Below, piece by piece: positions 6,995-15,213 of a DNA stretch of 16,230 nt. The stretch covers positions 1 through 16,230 of the forward strand of contig CAYMCV010000054.1 in the NCBI GenBank assembly GCA_964389005.1, read 5' to 3'. Both the position numbers and the translations under genes were made by a program. This stretch comes from CAYMCV01 sp964389005. GTDB lineage: Bacteria > Bacillota > Clostridia > Lachnospirales > Lachnospiraceae. The stretch's first letter is position 1. Every line of letters starts with the position of its first letter. Below the pieces are notes generated by a model. It made no database searches, was not told the origin of the DNA, and saw only the letters and a program-made list of their open reading frames with translations.

Positions 6995-9241
6995 TCATTG
7001 GCCCGGCAAATCCCGATTTTTAACTCCCGTACCATTATATTCGCTCAAACGAATTCTTTCAACCACCTTTATTTTAAGAACATCGATTTTTTGTACTCCG
7101 TACACAAATTTCACGGTCACTGCACCGCTTTTATCTGTCCTGTAAACCTGCGCGTTGATGTCTTCCAAACGATGAAGTGTCTCTGTATGCGGATGTCCGT
7201 ATCGATTATTCTTCCCGCATGAAATGACGGCAATTTGCGGCGACAGCATGCGAAGATATGGCTCGGTATTGGACGTTGTCGCAGAACCGTGATGTGCGAC
7301 TTTCAATATCGTAGGAGAATTAATCTCACGGCTAGCCGCCTGTTCTTCCCAAATTTTCCCGCTGTCACCCGTAAAAAGTACACACAGACTTTGATAAGTC
7401 ATGCAAAGTACAAGCGACATGTCGTTTACATCGCTGAATTTCTCAGTTGCTTTCGGATATAAACAAGAAAATTTTAGATTGCCAAGGTTGATTTCATCCC
7501 CCGCTTCCATCCATAATATCCGAATTTCATGTGCGTTAGCCGCCGCTTTAAGGCGCAATACTTCCTCACTGTCAATTCCCGCTCTCGGTAATACCACATT
7601 TTTAATTCTAATCGGCAGATAATCGCTTTCCGCAATTTCCAAAAAAGCGCTCGTATGGTCGATGTCCGGATGCGTTAAAAACCAATAATCCACTGCGGTA
7701 ATTCCTTTGGTTGCAAAAAAAGGCAATATGGTTCTGTCCGCAAGGCCGATTCTGTCAAGACTTCCTCCGTCAATCATACATACATAGCCGTCAAAAGTTG
7801 TTACACATGCCCCGTCCCCCTGTCCAACATCTAAGAAGGTAACGGTGAAGCCGTGAGGAAACGGAATCAGTAGAATCAGCACAGCGCTTACCGTGGCAAC
7901 CGTTTGCAGCTTGCGTTTCTTTTTACTTCCGAGTAAGACCGCAGCCAACAGTAACGCACCATACAATATCATCTGCCAAGTGTCCGGTCTTCCCGTCCGC
8001 CACACGGCAAGCGGCAATCGTCGGTTAAGTTCTCCGATGACGCGGTATATCGGCAGTATCCACTCGCAAATCATGCCGAAAAATACACGAATGAAGGAAA
8101 TTATTGGAAGATATGCCGTAATCAGCAATGCCATACCGCCTGTTACCAGAAATGTCAGAAGCGGAATAACGAGCAAGTTAAAAATCACGGAATAAAGCGA
8201 TACTTCCCCATAATTAAACAACATCACAGGTAACGTCGCAATCGTCACAGAAAAGCCGCCGCACAAACTCTTTTTCCACTTCGGTGCACTTCGTTCCTCA
8301 TATCCATCAAGCATGGCCGGATACACAATACCAAGTCCGAGTATCGCACCAAACGACAGTTGAAATCCTCCATATACAATATACATCGGCTGACCGATAA
8401 GTATAAGAACCGCCATCAATGCCATTGCCGTCAGCATATCATAACTACGTTTTAAATTCTCTCCTGCAACACTCAACGCAAACATGCCGATGGCACGCAG
8501 AATACTTGGCGCAAATCCCACCATCGTTCCGTACGAGACAATGAAAAGCAACGCAATTACTGCAGACAGCCACCGCTTCATGGTCACCCACTTCAGAATT
8601 TTATACAACCCCATACCCAAGAGTGAAATGTGTAGTCCACTAATGGCGAGTACATGTGCAATTCCCGCTTTTTGATACAGTTCCTTCACTTCGGCATCCA
8701 TATCACTTTTATCTCCGAGAAGAATTGCACGCATGATGGCTGCATTCTCGTCAGAAAGATTCTCATTTAAGGTCTCTCCCAGCTCACACTTTACGTCAAA
8801 CAAAAACTCTCGATACGGACATTTACAACCGTTGTCTGCCGTAACGACTGCTGATTGCAGATAAAAATGAACACCCGAAAGCGCATAGTATGCCCTTGCA
8901 TCAAATTCTCCCGGATTTCTCGCAATACCAAAATCCTTTGCCGTCCCGGTCACCAAAACGGTGCTTCCGATTCGGACTTCCTGCCCTGCTTCCATATAGC
9001 ACAGCACACCCATATGTAACGATTCTGTTGATAAACTTGGCGAAACGCCTTGAATTACGACTTGCTTCAGATATACGGCTGTATTGCCGTACTTGACTTC
9101 TTTTCGAACCACCTTGCCGCGCAATATAACCTCACAATTGTGAAGTGTTCCGAGGCTCAAATCGGGTGGCGGCTCAATCCACAGGAACGCCGCCACGGTC
9201 AGTGCGAAAAGAAGGCACACCAAACATAATGGTCTTCTCAT
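6995..9241 (-). CDS. comEC: ComEC/Rec2-type DNA uptake channel with metallo-beta-lactamase domain
   Basis: ComEC forms the channel that brings single-stranded DNA across the membrane in transformation. The 748-residue product has all the expected parts: an N-terminal membrane segment and DUF4131-like OB region (about 1-160), the Competence domain with the HVLAISGLHISLLG motif (196-209) and many membrane helices (about 225-460), and a C-terminal metallo-beta-lactamase domain with DVGQGD (471-476), THPDIDHT (523-530), TGDS (624-627) and AHHGS (649-653). This last domain is thought to act as the nuclease that degrades one strand, and its metal-binding residues look intact. It starts 9 bases after the GerMN gene stop, with AGGTG about 8 bases upstream, and is followed by holA after 12 bases. 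There is no sign of decay, so the gene is likely functional. Whether the organism is naturally competent cannot be told from this. Confidence 0.96.
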   Translation of the reverse strand: MRRPLCLVCLLFALTVAAFLWIEPPPDLSLGTLHNCEVILRGKVVRKEVKYGNTAVYLKQVVIQGVSPSLSTESLHMGVLCYMEAGQEVRIGSTVLVTGTAKDFGIARNPGEFDARAYYALSGVHFYLQSAVVTADNGCKCPYREFLFDVKCELGETLNENLSDENAAIMRAILLGDKSDMDAEVKELYQKAGIAHVLAISGLHISLLGMGLYKILKWVTMKRWLSAVIALLFIVSYGTMVGFAPSILRAIGMFALSVAGENLKRSYDMLTAMALMAVLILIGQPMYIVYGGFQLSFGAILGLGIVYPAMLDGYEERSAPKWKKSLCGGFSVTIATLPVMLFNYGEVSLYSVIFNLLVIPLLTFLVTGGMALLITAYLPIISFIRVFFGMICEWILPIYRVIGELNRRLPLAVWRTGRPDTWQMILYGALLLAAVLLGSKKKRKLQTVATVSAVLILLIPFPHGFTVTFLDVGQGDGACVTTFDGYVCMIDGGSLDRIGLADRTILPFFATKGITAVDYWFLTHPDIDHTSAFLEIAESDYLPIRIKNVVLPRAGIDSEEVLRLKAAANAHEIRILWMEAGDEINLGNLKFSCLYPKATEKFSDVNDMSLVLCMTYQSLCVLFTGDSGKIWEEQAASREINSPTILKVAHHGSATTSNTEPYLRMLSPQIAVISCGKNNRYGHPHTETLHRLEDINAQVYRTDKSGAVTVKFVYGVQKIDVLKIKVVERIRLSEYNGTGVKNRDLPGQ

Positions 9242-9250
9242 TCATCACAC

Positions 9251-10183
9251 CTACTTATCTGTTGTCTCCACGATGTCCAAATTTCTCGAAAATACAGTTT
9301 CCAGACTGATATTCTCACGAAACGTTACAGCACTCTCGCCGTCAACCAGAATTTGAACTTTATTGACACTGCTCAATGTTGTTAACGTATTCACGATGGA
9401 ATAAATGGTGATCTCGGAATTCACGGTATATGCCGCTGTCAAAAAGTCTTCGCTTAGATTAACATAACATATTCCATCTTTTACGGTAATGTTGTTGATT
9501 TTGGTGTCCGGGCTCATGGTCGGAAAACTTCCGACGGCATTCGGTCCGAGAATCAACTGCTCCATCACCAGTTTCTCCATCGAAATATTGGTATTGTACA
9601 TCATATCCCGCGTTACAGCCACAAGTTTGGTCCCGTCCTCGTTCGCGAAGTATAGTTGCATACTTGCTTCCTCATACGCATTGATTTCGCTTCCGGCATT
9701 ATCGATAAAAGAACTGCTGTCCATCATTCCTACAGATTTTCCCATGGCATCCGTCAGTACAGCACCATTCACGGTAAAAGAGACTGTCCGAATTCCCTCA
9801 ATCTGCGTCAATGTACGAACAATTGCCGCTCGTACCAATATTTCTTTGGTTGTCTCTAAATTTTTATATGTTTCCGCAAAATTAATCGTCAACTGTTCCT
9901 CATGAATCTGAACGCTAAAAAACTCCAAGTCGCTTCCGATGGTCGGTTCGAGATTCTTTTCTTCCGGAGCCTCTTTCAACTTGGCGAGCAACTCCGCAAT
10001 CAATTCGTCTTTTTGCGTCTGCGTTGTCTCATATGGCTGCGTCACCAACTTCGTTTCCTCACGGTTTAGGTAATATAGCATATATTCATCTGTACTTTCC
10101 GATGTCTGCGGTTGGGACTCACAGGAAATCAACATAAATCCCATACATATACACATAAGTAAACTCACTATTTTCTTCATCAT
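9251..10183 (-). CDS. Lipoprotein with two GerMN (sporulation and germination) domains
   Basis: From the ATG at 10183 the product has 310 residues: a signal peptide with lipobox MLISC (lipid-modified Cys21), then two GerMN domains, about 33-160 and 174-300. The second has the family marks: LYFANEDGTKLVAV, MEQLILGP, KDGICYVNLSEDF, and an IVNTLT segment followed by KVQILVDG. The 10183 start is preferred because GGAGAG lies 6 bases upstream; a longer frame to 10219 would add 12 residues before the signal. GerMN domains occur in B. subtilis GerM and in actinobacterial LpqB. The gene starts 42 bases after the end of the sensor kinase and ends 9 bases before comEC, so it belongs to the same transcription unit. 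An extracytoplasmic modulator of the kinase, as LpqB is for MtrB, is an inference from gene order. Confidence 0.88.
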   Translation of the reverse strand: MMKKIVSLLMCICMGFMLISCESQPQTSESTDEYMLYYLNREETKLVTQPYETTQTQKDELIAELLAKLKEAPEEKNLEPTIGSDLEFFSVQIHEEQLTINFAETYKNLETTKEILVRAAIVRTLTQIEGIRTVSFTVNGAVLTDAMGKSVGMMDSSSFIDNAGSEINAYEEASMQLYFANEDGTKLVAVTRDMMYNTNISMEKLVMEQLILGPNAVGSFPTMSPDTKINNITVKDGICYVNLSEDFLTAAYTVNSEITIYSIVNTLTTLSSVNKVQILVDGESAVTFRENISLETVFSRNLDIVETTDK

Positions 10184-10225
10184 CCAATACTCTCCATGTT
10201 GCTCTACAGTTATCGCCATTTGAAC

Positions 10226-11704
10226 TTATGCAATATAGGTCAGCGGAATCTTCACCGTAAATGTGGTTCCGACTCCTTCTTCGCTGTTAATTCGAATGGA
10301 GCCGCGATGAACCAAAATCGCACTTCTGGTAATTGCCAATCCCAGTCCGGTTCCGCCGATTTCACGTGAATGAGACTTATCTACACGATAAAAACGTTCA
10401 AATATATGTTTTTGCTCTGTCTCCGCAATCCCAATTCCCGAATCGGACACCTCAACCGTAAAGAATTGGTGATCCGCATCCAAAACCACTTTGACCCAGC
10501 CTTCTTCTTTGTTGTACTTGATTGCGTTCTCAATCAGATTCGTAAACGCAAGCGAAATGCGGACCTCATCCACTTCTGCCGTTACCTGACGATGGCTCTC
10601 CAATATCAAATCAATCTTTCCTTCCTTTGCAATCGGATGCAATCGTTTAAAAATTGCCTCCAATAACTTATTGATATCCATCGCTTCGATATGTAAATCC
10701 TGATTGGTCTTGTCCATTTTGACAAGTGACAGTAAATCATTGATAATTTTGTTCTCACGGTCAATCTCCGCAGTAATGTCATTCATGAACTCTCGATATA
10801 ATTCAACCGGAACATCGTCCTGTGAATTCAGCGAATCTGCAAGTACTTTGACAGATGTCATTGGAGTTTTTAATTCATGCGACACGTTTGCCACAAACTC
10901 CTGTCTGGAATCATCCAACACCTTCATCCTGCCGAGCAATTGGTTAAACGCATCCACAATATGTTCTGTTTCCACATAATCGTTGACCGCAATTTTCTCA
11001 TCCGTGTAGCCCTCCTTAACCGCACTGATTGCCTCGGTAACTCGGTCGAACGGTTTTAAAATGATTTTTGATACGCCAACGGCAATTCCAAAAATAACAA
11101 TCAAAAGCAGAATCTGAATGATCACACCCTGACGGTTCAGAATATCTTGATTCTTCACAATGCCGTCAACCGAAACGCTGGTCAGCATCACGCCGACAAC
11201 TTCCGTTCGTTCTGCTTCTCTCCCATCCGTTGTTACATCATCCGTAATTGTTTGGGTAATCGGCACTGCGATCTCAATATACTGATTATTGTCATCGTAA
11301 TTAGAAAGAATCTCTCCTCTGAAACACCGAATCACTTCTTCCGCAACAAGATACTTACCGACACTCAGACCGTAGGTATCTTTTATAACACGAAAAGAAC
11401 GATCCATAATCAGGACACGTCCATCATACAAATTCGACATCTGTTCCAGCTCGGCGTTAATCACTTCCGATGACGGATCTTCCAGATAATTGTAAGTAAT
11501 CAAGTGATTGGCAATGATTTTTAGCTGGTTCTGTACGTCATTCTTTCTCATGTTGATTTCACGGTCAAAATAGTTCTGCACCACGGAAACACGCATGATA
11601 AAACAAGACAAAAAACCCATCAGAAAAATCAGAAAAAAGATGCGAAATCGCAGACTTCGCAGAATCTTAATCTCCTGCAAGTTGATTTTTAGCTTATGAA
11701 TCAT
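10226..11704 (-). CDS. Sensor histidine kinase with extracellular domain and HAMP
   Basis: This 492-residue membrane kinase has a first membrane helix (about 20-42), an extracellular sensor domain (about 43-190) with a PAS/Cache-like RVLIMDRSFRVIKD and IEIAVPI pattern, a second helix (about 194-216), HAMP (about 217-266), the HisKA H-box NVSHELKTPMTSVKV with phospho-acceptor His276, the N-box NLIENAIKYN (389-398), G1 DSGIGI (421-426), F-box FERFYR (435-440) and G2 GGTGLGLAI (450-458). All catalytic motifs are intact. It lacks the cytoplasmic PAS of typical WalK, but otherwise resembles the WalK/PhoR group. Its ATG has GGAG 7 bases upstream. It follows the response regulator by 46 bases containing a small terminator-like hairpin, and precedes a GerMN lipoprotein. 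The stimulus is unknown. Confidence 0.93.
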   Translation of the reverse strand: MIHKLKINLQEIKILRSLRFRIFFLIFLMGFLSCFIMRVSVVQNYFDREINMRKNDVQNQLKIIANHLITYNYLEDPSSEVINAELEQMSNLYDGRVLIMDRSFRVIKDTYGLSVGKYLVAEEVIRCFRGEILSNYDDNNQYIEIAVPITQTITDDVTTDGREAERTEVVGVMLTSVSVDGIVKNQDILNRQGVIIQILLLIVIFGIAVGVSKIILKPFDRVTEAISAVKEGYTDEKIAVNDYVETEHIVDAFNQLLGRMKVLDDSRQEFVANVSHELKTPMTSVKVLADSLNSQDDVPVELYREFMNDITAEIDRENKIINDLLSLVKMDKTNQDLHIEAMDINKLLEAIFKRLHPIAKEGKIDLILESHRQVTAEVDEVRISLAFTNLIENAIKYNKEEGWVKVVLDADHQFFTVEVSDSGIGIAETEQKHIFERFYRVDKSHSREIGGTGLGLAITRSAILVHRGSIRINSEEGVGTTFTVKIPLTYIA

Positions 11705-11725
11705 TTCTGTTCTCCATACCCAAAA

Positions 11726-11742
11726 CGGTCAATGTATGACCG
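11726..11742 (-). terminator. Small terminator-like hairpin between regulator and kinase genes
   Basis: CGGTCA (11726-11731) and TGACCG (11737-11742) form a perfect 6-bp stem with a 5-base loop, followed on the minus strand by TTTTGG. It lies in the 46-base gap between the response regulator and its kinase, about 9 bases after the regulator stop. It could act as a partial terminator that lowers kinase output relative to the regulator, or as an RNA stabiliser. It is short, so this is tentative. Confidence 0.4.
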
Positions 11743-11750
11743 CCATTGAA

Positions 11751-12431
11751 TCAAGCTTTGTAATAGTATCCGACACCCCATTTGGTATGTACATACTTCG
11801 GATTGCTTGGATTGTCCTCAATCTTCTCGCGTAAACGACGAATATGCACGTCCACGGTTCTGACATCACCCGGATAATCCGTTCCCCACACAATGTTTAG
11901 TAGTTTGTCTCTGTCGTATACCTTGTTGGGATTGGTTACAAGCAACTCCAGCACATCAAATTCTTTGGACGTTAAATTGTACTCTTTGCCCTGAATATAG
12001 AGCCGCTTTCCTTCGCAATCCAATCGTAAATCGCCGATTTCCACCACCGATAAGTCCTTTTTTTCCACGGAAGTTCTGCGCATGATGGCTTTCATGCGCG
12101 CTTTCACTTCCAATACGTTAAAAGGTTTCGTAATATAATCATCGGCACCGTATTCCAGTCCCATAATCTTATCCATGTCTTCGCCTTTGGCGGTCAGCAT
12201 AATAATCGGTACCGTCGAAAATTCGCGAATCTGTTGGCAAACTTCGAGTCCGCTCATTTTCGGAAGCATGATATCTAATAAAATGATGGCGTACTCATTC
12301 TCCCTCGCCATATTCAACGCTTCTTCGCCATCAAATGCGGAATCCACACGCATCCCTTCCTGCTCCAAACTGAATCGAAGTCCTTTTACAATCGCTTTCT
12401 CATCATCAACTACCAAAACCTTGTTATCCAT
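11751..12431 (-). CDS. OmpR/PhoB-family (WalR/MtrA-like) response regulator
   Basis: From the ATG at 12431 (GGGAG five bases upstream) the product has 226 residues, the usual length; a longer frame to 12482 would overlap the comEA-like gene and add an unlikely N-terminus. The receiver domain has Asp9/Asp10, phospho-acceptor Asp53 (LLDIMLP), Thr80 and Lys102 (TKPF). The C-terminal winged-helix DNA-binding domain (about 128-226) has YNLTSKEFDVLELL and DVRTVDVHIRRLREKIEDNP followed by GVGYYY, closest to the WalR/PhoP/MtrA type. It is phosphorylated by the kinase encoded next and then controls transcription; targets are unknown. It starts 25 bases after the comEA-like stop, so it is likely on the same transcript. 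Confidence 0.95.
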   Translation of the reverse strand: MDNKVLVVDDEKAIVKGLRFSLEQEGMRVDSAFDGEEALNMARENEYAIILLDIMLPKMSGLEVCQQIREFSTVPIIMLTAKGEDMDKIMGLEYGADDYITKPFNVLEVKARMKAIMRRTSVEKKDLSVVEIGDLRLDCEGKRLYIQGKEYNLTSKEFDVLELLVTNPNKVYDRDKLLNIVWGTDYPGDVRTVDVHIRRLREKIEDNPSNPKYVHTKWGVGYYYKA

Positions 12432-12456
12432 TTCGTCTCCCATCTCTTGAAATCTT

Positions 12457-13029
12457 CTATCGGACATACACATATGGTTCAATGCGGGTATACAGTCCTT
12501 CTTTGATTCCCGTCACATTCATCAGTTCTTCCGTACTCGTAAACACACCATACGCTTCCCGATAAGCAAGTATCGCTTCGGCCCTTGTCTCACCGATTCC
12601 GGGAATCGTACACAATAAGTCCAAATCCGCGGCATTGATATCAACTCTCTGTTCTTCTCCGGATACTCCTGGCGGCATACCGCTCTCCCCTGTTGCTTCC
12701 GCGACATTTGCCTCTGCGTATATACGTTCTCCATCCTTTAATATACGCGCCAAATTCCATGCATTCGTATCCGCATCGGCGTCAAAACCGCCTGCTGCAT
12801 CAATGGCCTCGTACAGTCTGCTGTTCTCCGGCAGTTCGTACACACCCGGTTGCTTCACATGTCCGCAAACATGAACGTAAATCATAGGCGTATTGTCTGT
12901 CGCGGCTTGCACATCCGATAAATCCTGCGTTGCATCCGTCTGCTCCGAAAGCAACACAAGCTCCTTTTCACGGCATCCCGTCAGCATGAACAGTGCCAAT
13001 AATATTGCAAATATTCGTATTTTTTTCAT
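12457..13029 (-). CDS. comEA: ComEA-like DNA-binding protein, lipoprotein form
   Basis: ComEA binds double-stranded DNA outside the membrane and passes it to ComEC. The 190-residue product has an SLBB domain (about 48-105; VHVCGHVKQPGVYELP) and a C-terminal helix-hairpin-helix pair (about 129-190; DINAADLDLLCTIPGIGETR), the usual ComEA order and length. Its N-terminus (MKKIRIFAILLALFMLTGC) ends in a lipobox, so it is predicted to be anchored by lipidated Cys19 rather than by the uncleaved membrane helix known for Bacillus ComEA. The linker between the domains is short and acidic/Gly-rich. Start: AAAAGGAG lies 6 bases before the ATG. It follows a 191-base gap with a candidate promoter and is the first gene of the comEA - two-component - GerMN - comEC - holA unit. 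Confidence 0.93.
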   Translation of the reverse strand: MKKIRIFAILLALFMLTGCREKELVLLSEQTDATQDLSDVQAATDNTPMIYVHVCGHVKQPGVYELPENSRLYEAIDAAGGFDADADTNAWNLARILKDGERIYAEANVAEATGESGMPPGVSGEEQRVDINAADLDLLCTIPGIGETRAEAILAYREAYGVFTSTEELMNVTGIKEGLYTRIEPYVYVR

Positions 13030-13109
13030 AGCAGTCTCCTTTTATACCGAATGATTGATAAAAGACATTTGTCTTCAATTCGGCACAAAATTCCCCCGAC
13101 CGCATTTTT

Positions 13110-13138
13110 AGTGTAAATGAAAATGATTGGGTTTACAA
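13110..13138 (-). promoter_or_regulatory. Candidate promoter of the comEA-to-holA unit, overlapped by a TGTAAA/TTTACA dyad
   Basis: On the minus strand TTGTAA (13138-13133), a 17-base spacer and TACACT (13115-13110) form a moderate sigma70-type promoter in the 191-base gap between the YdcZ-like gene and comEA. The leader would be about 75 bases. The inverted repeat TGTAAA (13112-13117) and TTTACA (13132-13137) sits on the two hexamers, so it could be an operator, although six-base half sites can occur by chance. A weak hairpin (AAGACA/TGTCTT, 13062-13075) lies in the leader. Confidence 0.5.
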
Positions 13139-13220
13139 GTGCATTTTGAACTTTTCATCGTCATTTTTACATAAAGACGCATGAATACCGCGGCAGTTAA
13201 AAGGTTGCCAATTTCTTACA

Positions 13221-13652
13221 CTATTTCCACTGAAAAAGGATGACGCCTGCAACCGCAATCAGAAAACCGATAACTTTACGTACCGAAAGCGGTTCTTTTT
13301 CAACGCCGAACCAGCCCAAGAGTTGGATCAGATATGCAACGGTCAATTGTGCGACTACGATAATAATCACTGACTTGGCCGGTCCCAACGCCTCCATCGA
13401 TTTGATGACCGTATAAGTAATAAATGCACCGAACACGCCGCCGAGCAACATGTATTTCGGCTGTACCGCCCAAAGCGTGGACACCGCTGTCCGCTCCGTA
13501 CACAGCCATGCAATCAGGCAAACGACAAGCGCCGACAATTGCACAAAGCCGCTCGCCAACCAGATTCCCGAACTTTTTGTCACCTGCGTGTTGAACACGC
13601 CCTGAATACTCATGAGTGCTCCCGACAAAATTGCAATCAAAAAACCGACCAT
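13221..13652 (-). CDS. DMT-superfamily transporter of the YdcZ (DUF606) type
   Basis: The 143-residue product is a hydrophobic protein with about five membrane segments and the pattern of the short YdcZ family: VGFLIAILSGALMSIQGVFN at the start, a GGVFGAFITYTVIKSMEALG centre and IIVVAQLTVAYLIQ toward the end, closing with VIGFLIAVAGVILFQW. Members are half-length relatives of EamA drug/metabolite transporters and often act as pairs; only one copy is seen here. The substrate is unknown. CGGAGG lies five bases before the ATG. It follows the solute-binding protein gene by 60 bases and may share its transcript. Confidence 0.88.
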   Translation of the reverse strand: MVGFLIAILSGALMSIQGVFNTQVTKSSGIWLASGFVQLSALVVCLIAWLCTERTAVSTLWAVQPKYMLLGGVFGAFITYTVIKSMEALGPAKSVIIIVVAQLTVAYLIQLLGWFGVEKEPLSVRKVIGFLIAVAGVILFQWK

Positions 13653-13712
13653 ACGAACCTCCGAGTGTTTTTTACTCAGTTTATCCGTTTGGTCGGCTTT
13701 TTATGCATCAAA

Positions 13713-15191
13713 TTACTCTTCTTGGTTGTATTCTTCAATAACCTCCGGCGTCGGCAACACTTCTTCGGTATACAGTTCTCCGTAAATCTGTCCCTTCACC
13801 TGTTCCGATAAACTCTTCAGATTCTCGTTCACATCCGCGCCCTGCCAGATATTGGTATAGCACATCTCCGCCAGAATCCAATAGTTGGCGGCTTCCACAA
13901 ATTTGGGTAGCGATACGGAATTGGCATAGGCTTCCACAATTTCTTCCATTCCAGCAATCGGATACGACTCCATCAAGTGTGACGGCATCTTTCCCGCTCT
14001 CGTATACAAATTCTTGGAATATTCACAGGTTAAAAATTGCGCAAAATCATTGGCCGCTTCTTTATTCTCGCTGTAACCGTTCACCGCTGCCACACCCGTC
14101 ATTGACAGTCCTCTGGAAATCAGAGAATCATTGACCTTCGTCATCGGTATAATCCCATAGGTATATGAGAATTGATCTTCTGCCGCAGCCGCCTTCATCG
14201 TCTCCAAGCAGTCCGTGGTTGCAATCGTAAAAAGGATTTTGCCCTGCATGAACTCATTGAGAATCTCATCATAACTGACTTCGTCTGCCTCTATGGAAAA
14301 GAACTGATTCATATCCTGATAGATTGAAAGACAATACATGGCACTGTCATTATATATACTGATACTTTCTCGATTGTCGCCCGTTACGCCGCCGACATTC
14401 ATATAAGCACCGGCAAACGGATAGTTGTAAAAAACATCCGAAATATCCCATTTGAACATGGTCTCCACGCCTTCCGGCAAATCATAGCCGCTTGCAACGG
14501 TTAAAATATCCGTAAAGGACTCCGGTATCATGAGTTGTACACGCTCGTTGATTTCTTCTTCCGTAATTGCAGCATTCTCCGGATGTTCTGCGGCGGTCGC
14601 GGCAACGTCTTCTTCGCCCGTACCATTCTCCGCAATTTCATCCATTGCTTCTTCGCCTGCTGCCGCATCCCGCTCCTGTTGAATGGCAAGTGCCGCCATT
14701 TGCTCAAGAAGCGTTCGATTGTATAACAAGAAACTCGTCTCAAAATACAACGGGTACCCCACATAACGATTATGGTATGTCACCGCATCCAATGCTGTCT
14801 GCGGAAACTGCGTCGCGTTAAGCACAATACCGTTATCCGTCACCTCGGACGCAAGATTGGTCATATATGCTTTTTCCAAAGAATCGCTTGAAATCACATA
14901 AACATCCGGTCCCGTCCCAGTCTGCACAGTCGCCGTATTGATGGCTTCCACATACTCCAATCCGGAGACAAGTGCCGTCTTTACTTTGACGCCATTCTCT
15001 TCCTGATAAGCAAGTGCCGCACTTTCCATATAGTCTTGCAGAGTTTCCTCCGTATACCATACAGTCAATACATTCTGTTCTTTCAGATAACCGTCTTCCG
15101 TTCTCATGGGATGGTTGATGCCACAGTAAATCACGCCACCCACCAAACAAAACAACAATATGACCGATATCCATTTCTTTCTTTGTTCCAT
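13713..15191 (-). CDS. Family-1 extracellular solute-binding protein, membrane-anchored, with acidic insert
   Basis: The 492-residue product has an N-terminal membrane segment (about 8-23) and a maltose-binding-protein-type fold: VLTVWYTEETLQDYMESAA at the start, TGTGPDVYVISSDSLEKAY, YVGYPLYFETSFLLYN, GKILFTIATTDCLETMK and a C-terminal part with AANDFAQFL. There is a Cys23 near the end of the signal, but Tyr precedes it, a poor lipobox, so an uncleaved anchor is more likely. Between the YNRTLLEQ and MIPESFTDIL segments lies an Ala/Glu-rich insert (about 170-218) that family members usually lack. No ABC permease or ATPase gene is adjacent, so the ligand and partners are unknown. It starts 22 bases after argD and is likely in the same transcript; the argD link does not reveal a ligand. 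Confidence 0.85.
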   Translation of the reverse strand: MEQRKKWISVILLFCLVGGVIYCGINHPMRTEDGYLKEQNVLTVWYTEETLQDYMESAALAYQEENGVKVKTALVSGLEYVEAINTATVQTGTGPDVYVISSDSLEKAYMTNLASEVTDNGIVLNATQFPQTALDAVTYHNRYVGYPLYFETSFLLYNRTLLEQMAALAIQQERDAAAGEEAMDEIAENGTGEEDVAATAAEHPENAAITEEEINERVQLMIPESFTDILTVASGYDLPEGVETMFKWDISDVFYNYPFAGAYMNVGGVTGDNRESISIYNDSAMYCLSIYQDMNQFFSIEADEVSYDEILNEFMQGKILFTIATTDCLETMKAAAAEDQFSYTYGIIPMTKVNDSLISRGLSMTGVAAVNGYSENKEAANDFAQFLTCEYSKNLYTRAGKMPSHLMESYPIAGMEEIVEAYANSVSLPKFVEAANYWILAEMCYTNIWQGADVNENLKSLSEQVKGQIYGELYTEEVLPTPEVIEEYNQEE

Positions 15192-15213
15192 TTTTTACCT
15201 ATTCCTACCTCTG

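Noticed and set aside
12078..12099. 8-bp inverted repeat GCGCATGA / TCATGCGC in the response regulator gene
   Set aside because: It follows from the repeated codon pattern for RMKAIMR in a conserved protein segment; chance explains it.
12432..12482. Longer response regulator start overlapping comEA
   Set aside because: Receiver domains start a few residues before the VLVVDD strand; the ATG at 12431 with GGGAG five bases upstream fits.
13030..13220. WalR-type direct repeats (TGTWAH-N5-TGTWAH)
   Set aside because: Single TGTAAA motifs occur, but no pair with the required 5-base spacing was found here or upstream of nrdD or pssA.
13653..13712. Terminator or promoter between the solute-binding protein and the YdcZ-like gene
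   Set aside because: Only 3-4 bp stems and no well-spaced hexamers are visible; a shared transcript is simpler.
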